DNA from: Piper betle
Lineage: Eukaryota > Streptophyta > Magnoliopsida > Piperales > Piperaceae
NCBI GenBank assembly: GCA_033002965.1
Contig: JAURVB010014106.1
Span: forward strand, 62,001 to 126,000
Direction of reading: 5' to 3'
Length of the DNA: 64,000 nucleotides
Below are positions 37,109 through 46,780 of this stretch, piece after piece; positions within the stretch are counted from its first letter, which is position 1; every line of letters starts with the position of its first letter. Under the pieces are notes generated by a model, which did no database searches, was not told the DNA's origin, and saw only the letters and a list, made by a program, of their open reading frames with translations. A program made the translations under genes and the position numbers.

Positions 37109-38496
37109 CGCGCAGCTGCTGCCAGCAGCTCGACCTCAATGACCTGGTGGTGCCGCCACCAATGCCGCATCCGCAGCTGCTTCCGGAGGAGTTGGACTTG
37201 CCGGAGTTCGATGCGGTGGCCAAGGGCTGTAAATTCACCCCCCCCCCCCCCATTCCTTTCCCCGCGTCGTGCCGCCTCGCCGCCTCAACGCGGCCTACAC
37301 CCCTTACCCGCCGGCGTCATCAATTGTGGCTCGACCGACCTCATCCAGCGACGATGTTTGGGATCTTCACCGGCATCTTCGCCAGCAGCGCCTTTGCCGT
37401 CTGCTTTGCCAAGGTTCATCTTTGTCCCCTTAATCTAAATATGTCGTAGGCTTTTTTCCTTTGCTTTTTTTTCTTTCAACTCTTGTATGGCTGTGTTGTT
37501 GATCTTGTTTTGATAGATCTGATTCATTAGATCCCTGCACTGTAATTTGTTGATCTGCAATGTAATTATGTGATCCATGCACTGGAATTTTGAATTTTGA
37601 TGTGGATCAGTTATCTATGGCTTCATGTAGTGATGGAATTGAAATGTTGTTATGTATTTTGGTTGTGTATTCACACTCTTTGTTGAAAGTAAGCTGCTTT
37701 ATTGTTGATGGTGGGAATGTGTTCACGATTCGATGTCTTGATATCTTTTACTTTGTTGTTACTCTTTGCTAGAGATGTTCACAAGCTGGTCCTGTAAATG
37801 CAGTTCTAGCCCCCACCCAGACCGTCTCCCTGTAAATGCAAGCAGGCGAGCAGAGCACTAATTGGGAAAGAGTTTTTTCCTGGGGTATGTTGATTGCATT
37901 CCTTTCTTGGGCGTTGGTTGTTTGTCAGTTGCAAGAGCTGTTTCTTGATAATACATGAGTTGAGGGCTTTGATGGGTTCACCGTAAACTGCTTAAATTAA
38001 CAGCAAGTAGATCTTGGTATTTTTATTGTCATCTTAAAACACTTGTGCCATGAAACAGATGGTATGTTAAAGTACTTGCTGCATTTCTTTGTAAAGTTAT
38101 ATAGGAAAGCTTACCGGCCAGTCATGTCTATAAGTATACAGGATCATCCCAAAGAAAGTTTAATTTGGTAATTGTAAAGGCATCATTTGCAAGACATTTG
38201 TTGTGGGACATATCCCACAATCGACTTTGACTATAGTTTGCTCCAAGTGCTTAATTTTGGCGAGATGATGTCAGCACTGATATGTTACGATCCCAGAGGC
38301 CAAGGGAAAAATATTGTTATACGTTTCCTGGTTTGATTTTTATCATGATTTAAATCTGTACTTTGTGTATCTTTCTCAGAGGTGTTAAGTGGTGAGGCAT
38401 GAGGACTGATTGCATTCTGTGCTTGCTGTATACCCTATTGATTTAACTATCGTACAAATTGACTGACCCTTGATAATTTGCTCTGTCTTTTTACAG

Positions 38497-39386
38497 GTTA
38501 ATATAGCAAAAATACGAAAAGTATATGATGCATTCTTTGTGGAATTTCCCTTGTGTTATGGTTACTGGAAAAAGTATGCAGATCATGAGGCAAATTTTGG
38601 AAATATGGACAAAGTTGTAGAAGTATATGAACGGGCAGTTCAGGCTGTGACATATTCTGTTGACATGTGGTTACATTATTGTACCTTTGCTATATTGACA
38701 TATGATGATCAGGATACAGTTAGAAGGTAGCATGATCATACAGTTTCAGATATTACCACTTATATGATATGACAGATGAAGGCGCAATTTGATCTTTATT
38801 TTTGAACAATTGTATGTAATGCTAGTTCATTAGCACGCAAACTGTTTCTATTTGCCAAATGACAATCTTTAAAAAAATTGACCTTGAATAATATGTACTT
38901 GATCTTTCATGATTTTGACATATGACCTCATTCTTTTCTAAATGATTGGGTTGTAGGCTCTTTGAACGAGGATTGGCATATGTTGGCAGTGATTATTTGT
39001 CTGCTCCTCTATGGGATAAATACATTGAGTATGAGTACTCACAACAGCAATGGAGTAATCTGGCTTCGATTTACTCAAGGATATTGGAAAATCCTATCCA
39101 ACAACTTGACCGCTTTTACAACAGGTAACAATGCAATATGTAACTGGACTAGATTTTAGCATTTTAAACATTTCTAAATGTTTGCACTTACAGTTTCAAG
39201 GAGCTGGCAACACACCGGCCTTTGTCAGAAATTCAGACTGCAGAGGAAGTTGCAGCCATGGTAGCATCTGTTGCTATTGAAATTCCTGGGGCTGATGGAT
39301 TAGAAACTGAGTCTAATCCACTTGACCAATCAATTCCAGCATCTACAAAACCAGTTTTGACTGAAGAGATAGTTCACCGTGAATAG
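38497..39386 (+). pseudogene. Captured PRP39 (pre-mRNA-processing factor 39) gene fragment, three exons with introns
   Basis: PRP39 is a U1 snRNP-associated splicing factor built from HAT helical repeats. Exon 1, 38497-38726 ([20 protein letters not shown]... ending TVRR), exon 2, 38957-39124 ([20 protein letters not shown]... ending FYN), and exon 3, from 39194 (FKELATHRPLSEIQTAEEVA...) to a stop at 39384-39386, join in frame across GT-AG introns. About 195 residues are covered, versus several hundred in the full protein, with neither the true start nor end. Acceptor tracts before each exon are intact (TTTTTACAG, TTGTAG, CTTACAG). Because introns are present the fragment was taken from genomic DNA, not from an mRNA copy. 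The early stop in exon 3 and the absence of flanking exons mark it as a non-functional or chimeric fragment. Confidence 0.85.
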
Positions 39387-39750
39387 TTCCAGAAGAGATA
39401 GTAAAAGGTGTTACAGAGTCTGTAAGTTCATCAACCCTCCCAGAAGTACATGAATAAAATTTTAGAACAATTTTGCAGATTTTCACAAGACTAGTTGAGA
39501 ACATGAAGCGAGCATATTTTCTTTCTAATCTGTGTTATCATCCTGGATAGAGTTTCACTAGATCACTAATTGGGACATGGTACTCTGGTGTATATGCATG
39601 AATGCGTGCATGCTTTTGGACAATTCTAAACTAAACTCGATCCTCCCAATTTGTGCTAAATCGAATCCCTAGAGCTGCTTTCACAACCTGAGAAGAAAAG
39701 CGTTGATAAATTGACATCCCAATATGTTTTTCATTAAATGAAACTGTTAT

Positions 39751-39823
39751 GGATCTTTAGCTCAAAATTGGCAGAGCACTCAAGAAATGCTTGAGGGATG
39801 GTGGTTCGAATCCATCAAGATCC
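39751..39823 (+). tRNA. tRNA-like sequence, complete 73-base cloverleaf, abnormal anticodon loop
   Basis: Acceptor stem GGATCTT/AAGATCC (7 bp), D stem GCTC/GAGC with loop AAAATTGGCA, anticodon stem CTCAA/TTGAG (5 bp), variable loop GGAT, T stem GGTGG/CCATC (one G-T pair) with the standard T loop TTCGAAT. All parts have standard lengths. The anticodon loop is GAAATGC: the invariant T at position 33 is A, and the formal anticodon would be AAT. There is no intron, no encoded CCA and no clear T-run terminator. It lies inside the MULE, between the PRP39 fragment and the transposase gene. It could be a captured tRNA gene (nuclear or organelle-derived) with a mutated loop, or a tRNA-like structure with another role. 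Confidence 0.55.
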
Positions 39824-40070
39824 TACTTAGTAAATATTTGATAAGAATTTGAGACATTGTAATTATGTAAAAAAATAAAAAATTGTATGATTTATCATGG
39901 TTGTGTTCAAAGTAACATATATATGATATTAAAAATAATATAAATAGACAAACTTATATCATTGTCATTCAATAACATTACAGAAGATTAAAATCCACAA
40001 AATGCACAAAAAATACAATGACAATGTTTCCCCACATCTACAACTATACATTATATAAGCCTACAAAATC

Positions 40071-42449
40071 TTATTGTATAGAATCATTGTTATAATTGCT
40101 ATGAATATTTTTACATGTAGTAGAATAATGACCTCTCTCATTACAAAGACTACACATCCGTTTTTTTGTTTGAGCTTGAGCAGCTTCGTATCCAGCCTTC
40201 AATCTGTGACTATTCTTGGGACGACCTTTAGTACGCAACTGAGAGGGGTCACGTACTACTATTTGGGGAATATGCTCCATTGAAGTTGTAACTTGTCTCT
40301 CAACAGACTCGTTACTTGTTTGTACTCTCAATGAAGATGAAGTCCCAATCGCATCAAGCTTTTCAACCAAATTTTCTAAAAGTGGTAATGCAAATTGATA
40401 TCGCTCATCTGAACTTGTTCCCAAATCTTGCAATCGGATAGTCATATTCCGAAATCTCCATATTTGCAATGGGGTAAGTGAACTTGTAGAGGAATGAATG
40501 AGGTTGGTATCCTCACTTCGGCTTGAATAACAATATCTAGCTTTAATTGTCCAACGATATAACACATATTGCCTTGGAATTTTGCAGAGTTGTTTCTTAT
40601 GAAAAATTTTCAAAATGTGCATACACAAAATTCCTTCACTTTCAAATTTCTTGCAACTACATGTGACATTCACTTGTTCACAAGTTTGGTATGCAACAAC
40701 ATGTTTTTTAGCAGCATCATCATGTGGAAACACTTCATATTTTGTAATTGAACTCTCCTCACCGATTTTCTTGTAAATGCATCCTTGGCTCCTTTTTAAT
40801 TGATCTTTAAACATTTCAAAATTTGATCTCGTGTACATAGCCCCAGCTTCAGCCTCAAGAGGAGAGTATCCACATAGCACAGGCTTGGAATTCAAAGTCT
40901 TAAAATCCTCTTGTTCCTCGTCAAATCTACGAGATTGTAACGCCCTATCATACTGCCTCACAAAATCTGCGAGTGGGGTTTGTGAATGCACAAATCCATC
41001 AAAAAATGAGTTCATGCTCTCGCTTCTTTGGCTCGAAGTCATACCGGCAAAGAACTTATCCTTCATGTATATAGATATCCAATGGTGTCTGACATCATAC
41101 ATGGACGACAACCAACTGCTTTTGTCCAAATTGTATTTTTCTTTTATAATCTTCCATTTCTCCTCAAATTCAGCGGTTGTATCACTTCTATATATCCAAT
41201 CGCTATATTCTTTCTCAAATTCACTATGGTTGGACTTCAACTGTTTTAGATGAATCATGGCATTATTAGATATGTGCCATGAGCAAAACCTGTGATGGGT
41301 GTTCGGAAAAACAGTTGCAATAGCCTTTCGCATTGCACCATCTTGATCTGTGATAATCGAAGTAGGTGCTTTTCCCCACATACATTTTAACCATGTCTTA
41401 AACAACCAAGTGAATGTTGCTTCTGTCTCATCAGCAAGTAAAGCACAACCAAAAAGTGATGATTGCCGATGATGATTTATACCTGTAAATGGAGCAAACG
41501 GCATGGAGAATGCATTGGTCCTATAAGTTACATCAAACACTATCACATCACCAAAGTTCATATAAGATGCCCTTGATCTCCCATCAGCCCAAAAAACATT
41601 TTGGGTTGTTCCATTCTCATCTAATTCAATTTCAAAGAAGAAGTCATTGTCTTTCACATTTTTCTCTTGAAAGTATTTAATAACACTTAAACATTGTCGC
41701 CCAACGTCATTCTTATGGGTGCTTTTTAGATGGTTGCTGCAAGCTTGGCGCGTCACTATGTCTATGTTGATGCTATTAGAAGTTGCATTCAAAACTTTAG
41801 AGATGGCTGATGGTCTCATTCCTGTTTGATGTAGCGAATCAATCATATTCTTGCAGGATTCAGACAGTCGACTATGAGACCGAAGCTTTCCAACTTTGGT
41901 TGGAGTAGAGGAGTTATGACTATGAATGTCCAAAAAATCTTCTACTTTCCACACTCCACACTTGCTCAGATGTATTCTCATATAAGCTTTGCAATCTTCT
42001 CTAGTCTCTCTATGCCTTTTAACTTCTCTCCCCATCTGCCTCTTGTCATTCATATTTTTTTTACCTTCTTTCGAACAGACTAATTTTCGAGATATGATAC
42101 AGTTCGTCTTTCTCGAACGATAAAACCCACCCTTTCGAATGCTAAACCCTTGTCTTCTTGCATACTGGTTGTAAAAATCATATGCTGCTTTTTCTGAAGA
42201 GAATTCCATGCCCAAACAAGGGGTCATATTTATAAATGATTCGGATATTTGTACGGCTTCACCTTCAACTTGTGTTTCGTCAAAATCTTCACTAATCTTG
42301 TCAAATTCTTCAATTTCCACACAATCTTCTTCTGTAGTCTGCATTTCATGTTGAGTCAACCACAAATCATGTATCTGATCTTCATTATCTTCCATGGAAC
42401 TACTAACATTTTTCCCGTCAGTATATCCAATGCTGCTATTTTCTTCCAT
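40071..42449 (-). CDS. FAR1-type Mutator-like transposase, intact, 792 residues
   Basis: An uninterrupted frame without introns. An acidic N-terminus (1-75) is followed by a FAR1 DNA-binding region (about 80-180: GMEFSSEKAAYDFYNQYARR, then C119 region and H176). The MULE DDE domain has D306 in FDVTYR, D368 in ITDQD and a candidate catalytic E477 in SSQRSESMNSFF. The CSWHISNN motif is near 389-396. A SWIM zinc finger is at about 595-615 (C597, C599, C609, H611: TCSCKKFESEGILCMHIL). A CCHC zinc knuckle is at 766-779 (CSLCNERGHYSTTC), an extra feature near the C-terminus. The family includes maize Jittery-type transposases and the domesticated regulators FAR1/FHY3/FRS. Its location between MULE inverted ends with a 9-bp target duplication favours a transposase over a domesticated regulator. 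All key residues are present, so activity is possible. Confidence 0.92.
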   Translation of the reverse strand: MEENSSIGYTDGKNVSSSMEDNEDQIHDLWLTQHEMQTTEEDCVEIEEFDKISEDFDETQVEGEAVQISESFINMTPCLGMEFSSEKAAYDFYNQYARRQGFSIRKGGFYRSRKTNCIISRKLVCSKEGKKNMNDKRQMGREVKRHRETREDCKAYMRIHLSKCGVWKVEDFLDIHSHNSSTPTKVGKLRSHSRLSESCKNMIDSLHQTGMRPSAISKVLNATSNSINIDIVTRQACSNHLKSTHKNDVGRQCLSVIKYFQEKNVKDNDFFFEIELDENGTTQNVFWADGRSRASYMNFGDVIVFDVTYRTNAFSMPFAPFTGINHHRQSSLFGCALLADETEATFTWLFKTWLKCMWGKAPTSIITDQDGAMRKAIATVFPNTHHRFCSWHISNNAMIHLKQLKSNHSEFEKEYSDWIYRSDTTAEFEEKWKIIKEKYNLDKSSWLSSMYDVRHHWISIYMKDKFFAGMTSSQRSESMNSFFDGFVHSQTPLADFVRQYDRALQSRRFDEEQEDFKTLNSKPVLCGYSPLEAEAGAMYTRSNFEMFKDQLKRSQGCIYKKIGEESSITKYEVFPHDDAAKKHVVAYQTCEQVNVTCSCKKFESEGILCMHILKIFHKKQLCKIPRQYVLYRWTIKARYCYSSRSEDTNLIHSSTSSLTPLQIWRFRNMTIRLQDLGTSSDERYQFALPLLENLVEKLDAIGTSSSLRVQTSNESVERQVTTSMEHIPQIVVRDPSQLRTKGRPKNSHRLKAGYEAAQAQTKKRMCSLCNERGHYSTTCKNIHSNYNNDSIQ

Positions 42450-42711
42450 CAGATATACAAAATAGAAAAATCTAAATCAACTTGAAGAACAAGACCAAAC
42501 CAATTATTTTTCGGTATTGAATTCCCTTGCCGGCGTCCAACTATTTCACAATGGCTTGCTCTCCTTCAAAGCCGTCGGCGTTGCCTTATCAATCTACCTG
42601 CTCAAAAAAAAAAATCAAATATTGACAAAAACCTGCAATTAAAAATTTACCATTCGCTGATTATATATTTAATCTACAACAAAAAAACTAAGCCATCAGT
42701 TTAATTCATGG

Positions 42712-43020
42712 TTGTAAAAATCGGAATCGAAATCGGAATCGGTTTTTGAAGGAGTCGGAATCGGAATCGGAATCGGTCTAAATCGGATAGGAATCGGTTC
42801 AGTTGAATCGGCCTGAATTGGTCCTATACAAAAATTTCAACTTAATCAAAATTAGTGGGTTATTAGTATAGAATATGTCATTCTGATGTAATTTTCATGT
42901 TATAATATGTATTATATTTTATGATATTTTTTATATATTTTTAGATTTTTTAAAATTATTTGGAGTTAGTTATTATTTTTGACTCGAGTCGGACTCGAGT
43001 CAGACTCGTCAACTTTTAAT
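42712..43020 (+). repeat. LTR-like dispersed repeat with AATCGG repeats, inside the MULE
   Basis: Starts TGGTTGTAAAAATCGGAATCG with several GGAATCGG repeats and continues through ATGTCATT, TATATTTTATGATATTTTTT and GACTCGAGTCGG to TTTTAATTACGAAAATGCCAC. The same order is seen at 52048-52315 and, in its second half, in all three long LTRs just before their GC-rich cores. A C-rich stretch follows to about 43330, including a run of about 13 Cs at 43146-43158. Confidence 0.55.
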
Positions 43021-43548
43021 TACGAAAATGCCACTTATATTTCATCCCTCGTTCTCCCCGCCGCCGCCACCGCCCTCGCTGCCCTGTCGCCCCCTCGCCC
43101 CTTGTCCCGCCCCGTCACCACCCTCGCCGCCCTATTGCCCCGTCGCCCCCCCCCCCCCTCCGCACCTTCCGCCCCGAAGCCGCCCTCGCAACTCGCCCCG
43201 CCCCGCCTCGCCGCTCGCCCCTCGCCGCTTGCCGTCGCCACCCCATCCCACGCCGCCGTTGCCCCCCAGCCTCGCCCCCACCCCTCCCGGTCGCCCGTCG
43301 CCGCCCTTGCCACCTCCCCGCCGCCGGCCGGAATCGGCCAATTCGTGGACCGATTCGGGCCTAGCCGATTCACGTTATTTTTTAAATCGGATCGCCGCCA
43401 ATCCGATTTAAATCGATAACAGAAAACCAATTTAATTGGAACAAATTTCATCGCCTCAAGGATGCAGTGGACCAAATTTCAACCATCTCAAATTTCCATA
43501 TCATAATGTATCCAGCCCAAAACATGAGACAAACCAAAGCCAGTATTA

Positions 43549-43840
43549 GAGGAGGAAGAAGCCAATGCTCACCGGAACGGAGAGGCCAGTGCCGAGGTCA
43601 TCGTCGGCGGTGCTATCTGGCCCGGAGAAATCGGAGCCGAACTCCGCCGGGAAGAGCGCGCCGGGGTCAGAGCAGAGAAACAGAGGAACAAGCAACCAGC
43701 CGGATCAGAGGAGGAAGAAGCCAACGCTCACCGGAAAGGAGAGGCCAGCGCTGAGGTCGTCGTCGGAGGCGCTATCCGGCCGGAAGAAACAGAAGCCGGA
43801 CTCCGCCAGCAAGAACACGCCGGATCAGAGAAGAAATAGC
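43549..43840. repeat. Tandem duplication inside the MULE right arm, period about 159 bp
   Basis: GAGGAGGAAGAAGCCAA(T/C)GCTC at 43549 and 43708, with matching GAGAGGCCAG, GTCGTCGG-like and GACTCCGCC stretches. GC-rich; the open frames have no family likeness. Confidence 0.75.
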
Positions 43841-43884
43841 AAAACAGAGCGCGAAAACAGAGCAGCCAATCGGCGTCGGCGGCG

Positions 43885-44345
43885 TTGATGGAGACGATGC
43901 CAACAGAGGACTCCGCGACCACCTCCTCACTGGACTCCAATGCCAACGCCTCCCGCCTTCTTCCCGCCGGCCGTGCTGCGTGGCGTCACGGGAGAAACAG
44001 AGGAACCAACGCCGCCGCACAGCTCCAGGAGAAACAAAGCAGGCAACTTCGACGGCGTCGGCGGCGTCGATCGAGGCGATTCTAACGATGCTCTCATGCC
44101 TCCTCACCGGACTCCCATGACGACGCGTCCCGCCGGCCGTGCTGCGTGGCGTCCCAGGAGAAACAGAGGAACCAACGCAGCACAACTCCGGGAGAAACAG
44201 AGCCTTCAACTTATTCGGCGTTGGCGGCGGCGTCGATCGAGATGATGCCAACGGTGGACTCCGCAACCGCCTCCTCACCGGACTCCCATGCCGATGCCTC
44301 CCACCTTCATCCGGGCAGTGTGCTGCACGGCGTCGTGGGATGAAC
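43885..44345. repeat. Three-copy tandem repeat inside the MULE right arm, unit about 165-180 bp
   Basis: GACTCC, then CCTCCTCACCGGACTCC-like and CCGGCCGTGCTGCGTGGCGT-like blocks recur at about 43967, 44133 and 44311, each followed by GGAGAAACAGAG or a decayed form. Subterminal tandem repeats occur in many DNA transposons and may bind transposase. Confidence 0.75.
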
Positions 44346-44412
44346 GGAGTGAGCAGACGCGGGAGAAGCAGAGCACAAGCGGGAGAAATCACAGAAACGC
44401 GGGATATTTTTT

Positions 44413-44499
44413 ACAGCCGTTGGATAGAAATCCGACGGCTGTAAAAAACTCAAGCATAGAAAACTTACCTGTGCTGCAGCATAGGAAAATTTTTACCTA
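44413..44499 (-). repeat. MULE right terminal region
   Basis: Read on the minus strand it starts GGTAAAAATTTTCCTATGC and continues TGCAGCACAGG, GCTTGAG and ACAGCCGTCGGAT / ATCCAACGGCTGT (palindrome at 44413-44442 with one mismatch), the inverted counterpart of 36829-36913. Confidence 0.85.
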
Positions 44500-44508
44500 A
44501 TATTTGTT
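44500..44508. repeat. 9-bp target duplication, right side of the MULE
   Basis: TAATATTTG, identical to 36820-36828. Confidence 0.85.
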
Positions 44509-44587
44509 GGTACCACTTTTATAAATGGAATTGATTTACATTAGTTATGATATTTTATGTTTATAATTCGATATGTTTTTTTCAAAG

Positions 44588-46575
44588 ATGGATCATGCAA
44601 GTTCATTGCTAAATGTAAATGAACAAAATGGAGGTGGAAAAGATCGCAAAAATTCTATTGCTAAAAAAGGATAATCTATTGATGCTACATTATCAAAAAA
44701 GAGAAAAATGACATTCCGTGTATGGATTTATTTTGATAGAAAATATGAGAAGAATGAGACATCTACTATTTGTTGTTATTGTGAAAAGAAGTTTGAAAGA
44801 GCCGAAAGTTATGGAATTGCTCATTTATAGAGCCATGTTGATGGAAATGCCCTAATTTGAAAATGAAGAGAACAAAAAATATAAGTGGTGATATTGGGCA
44901 ACAAATTTTAAAGATGGGAGTGAAAAAAGGAGATAATGAAATAAAAGTTTAGAAATTTGATAAAGGAAGAAATAGATTAGAGTTGGTCGAAGTAATTTTC
45001 TTACATGAGTATCCATTTTCAATTGTAGAACATGAAGGCTTTAAAAGGTGGGTTAATAAGTTACAACCACAATTTTTGATAGTTTCTACAAGAACAATTA
45101 CAAGAGATTGTCTTAAAATTTATGAAAAGGGAGAAAGGAAAATGTGTTTGACATGTTAGAAAAAGTTAAGAGCTAAATTCATTTTACTAGTGATATTTGG
45201 ACTTCTTCACAAAATATTGCTTATATTGTTTTGACAACTCATTTTATTAATAAAAATTGGAAATTACAAAAAAAGGTATAGAATTTTGTCAAATTTGAAA
45301 GTCAACATACCGAAGAATGTATAGCCAAGTGTTTTATTAGTAAAATTTGTAAGTGGCAACTTGATAAAAAAATTTTACGATTGCATTTGACAATGCACGT
45401 GCAAATAATGAAGCGACCAAAGAAATAAAGTTTTTTCTTAAGTAGAACTTCAAATCTTTCATGTGATTGTTTTCACGTGAGATGTTCTTATATTTTGAAC
45501 TTAATTGTTCAAGATAGGTTGAATTAAATTACTAAGTCTATAAAGAAGGTTCGTGAATGTGTGAAATATATTAAAGGTTCAACTATAAATAGTGATTGTT
45601 TCTACAAATATGTAAGCCAATTGAATGCACTGAAACATTCTTTAGTGCTTGATATGAAAACTAAGTGAAATTTTGCTTACAAAATGATTGGTGTGGTTTT
45701 AGATTTCAAAGATGTTTTTGATCGTTATAGTTGTTTTGATGTGGATTTCATATGTCTTTTTGAGGATGAATGTGATGATTTAAGAGTGATACATGAATGT
45801 TTGGCTCCATTTTATTAGTTAATCGAAATTTTTACAGGCACTAAGTATCCTACATCAAATATTTTTTCCAATATGATTTGTGAGCTCAAGCGTCAATTGA
45901 TGGAATGGTGTAGTAGTAAGTCATATTTGATGTCATCAATGGGAAATATAATGTTGGAAAAGTTTGATAAATATTGGAAAGAATCAAATATAATATTAGT
46001 AATTGCTTTGATTTTGGATCCTAGATCAAAAATGACTTTTGTTGTATACTATTATCACATGATTTACAAGGAAGAGGGAGGCGATATAATCACAAAAGTA
46101 AAATAATATTTGACAAACAAATATAATGTTTATTCAAGTGTTGTGGAATCTAGGGTTAGATGTATGTCAAACAAGCCCATCATTAGAATTGAAAGTTTAT
46201 CAAGTGTTCGTCCTATTAGAGACCTAAGTAGAAGATTGCAATGAGTAAGCAAGTTGATTATGGAATGTTTATCAAAAGAGTCAACACGAACTGATTTAGA
46301 GAATTATTTGGATAAACTAATTATTTCTTTTATAAATAGAGTAAATAAGCAATTTGATATATTATCATGGTAGAGATTCAACATAGTCAAATATCCTATT
46401 TTGGAAAAAATTACCTAAGATGTTTTAGCTATTCCTATATCAACAGTCACCTCTGAATTAGCATTTAGTATTGAAGAACGAACAATTGACTCAACTAAGA
46501 ACAGTTTTAGCCCAAAAACACTTAAGCTTTGATATATGCTCATAAATAAGTCATTTTTTGTTATTTTAGATATTA
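44588..46575 (+). pseudogene. Broken hAT transposase (zinc-finger BED, RICESLEEPER-like)
   Basis: A reading beginning at an ATG at 44588 follows the plant hAT transposase plan but is broken by many stops and small frame changes. An N-terminal BED-like zinc finger has TICCYCEKKFERAESYG (about 44765-44820). The catalytic-domain segment FTSDIWTSSQNIAYIVLTTH has the expected Asp after FTS. The middle region gives SCDCFHVRCSYILNLIVQDR and VRECVKYIKGS. ICELKRQLMEW and LVIALILDPRSKM follow in an open stretch at 45873-46106. The C-terminal dimerisation region has PISTVTSELAFSIEERTIDS (about 46435-46495). It belongs to the hAT element 32133-46762, and the MULE inserted just upstream of its start codon. 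Confidence 0.85.
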
Positions 46576-46780
46576 GCCTCATATATGAAGGCATTATATT
46601 ATTGATATAAAATATCACATATTCTATCGGTCATTTAGTTGAACAAAGAAATATCCATGTTTGATTTATTTTTATTAGAAAAAATTCAATTAATTAAATT
46701 CGCTCGAACATGCTTTGGACTTTACTTGGACTCGATAATTTAGACGTTCACGCCCACCCCTAGTCATGGCGAACCTCCAC

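Larger units (their letters stand above)
36829..44499. mobile_element. Autonomous-looking Mutator-like element (MULE) with FAR1-type transposase and captured genes
   Basis: A 7671-bp element with inverted terminal regions (36829-36913 and 44413-44499) and a perfect 9-bp target duplication, TAATATTTG. Shared terminal landmarks are GCAGCACAGG, GCTTGAG and a palindrome around CCGTTGGAT/ATCCAACGG. It contains, left to right, a GC-rich segment with a ribosomal protein S16 fragment, a PRP39 gene fragment with introns, a tRNA-like cloverleaf, the transposase on the minus strand, an LTR-like module and GC-rich tandem repeats. The intact transposase frame and perfect target duplication argue for a fairly recent insertion. 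It lies inside the old hAT, whose sequence resumes at 44500. Captured host fragments make it comparable to Pack-MULEs, although those usually lack transposase. Confidence 0.85.
32133..46762 (+). mobile_element. Old hAT transposon, split by a solo LTR and a Mutator-like element
   Basis: The right end, read in reverse, is TAGGGGTGGGCGTGAACG. The left end is TAGACATAGGCATTGG. Eight of the first 13 bases agree and four of the five differences are G-to-A, as expected after decay of methylated ends. Flanks GTCGTGGC (32125-32132) and GTCATGGC (46763-46770) match in seven of eight bases. Copy 2 of the host duplication (47411-47418) shows the same GTCATGGC uninterrupted, marking the left insertion point. 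Removing the solo LTR (33271-36447) and the Mutator-like element (36829-44499) leaves about 3.8 kb, a normal size for an autonomous hAT, with a broken transposase at 44588-46575. The boundaries are an inference from decayed ends. Confidence 0.55.

Noticed and set aside
40071..42449. Domesticated FAR1/FHY3/FRS light-signalling gene
   Set aside because: The frame sits between MULE inverted ends with a perfect 9-bp target duplication, so transposase is the better reading, although domestication cannot be fully excluded.
42979..43475. Pro-rich and Arg-rich open frames (up to 146 residues)
   Set aside because: C-rich low-complexity stretch following an LTR-like module; frames open on both strands with no domain.
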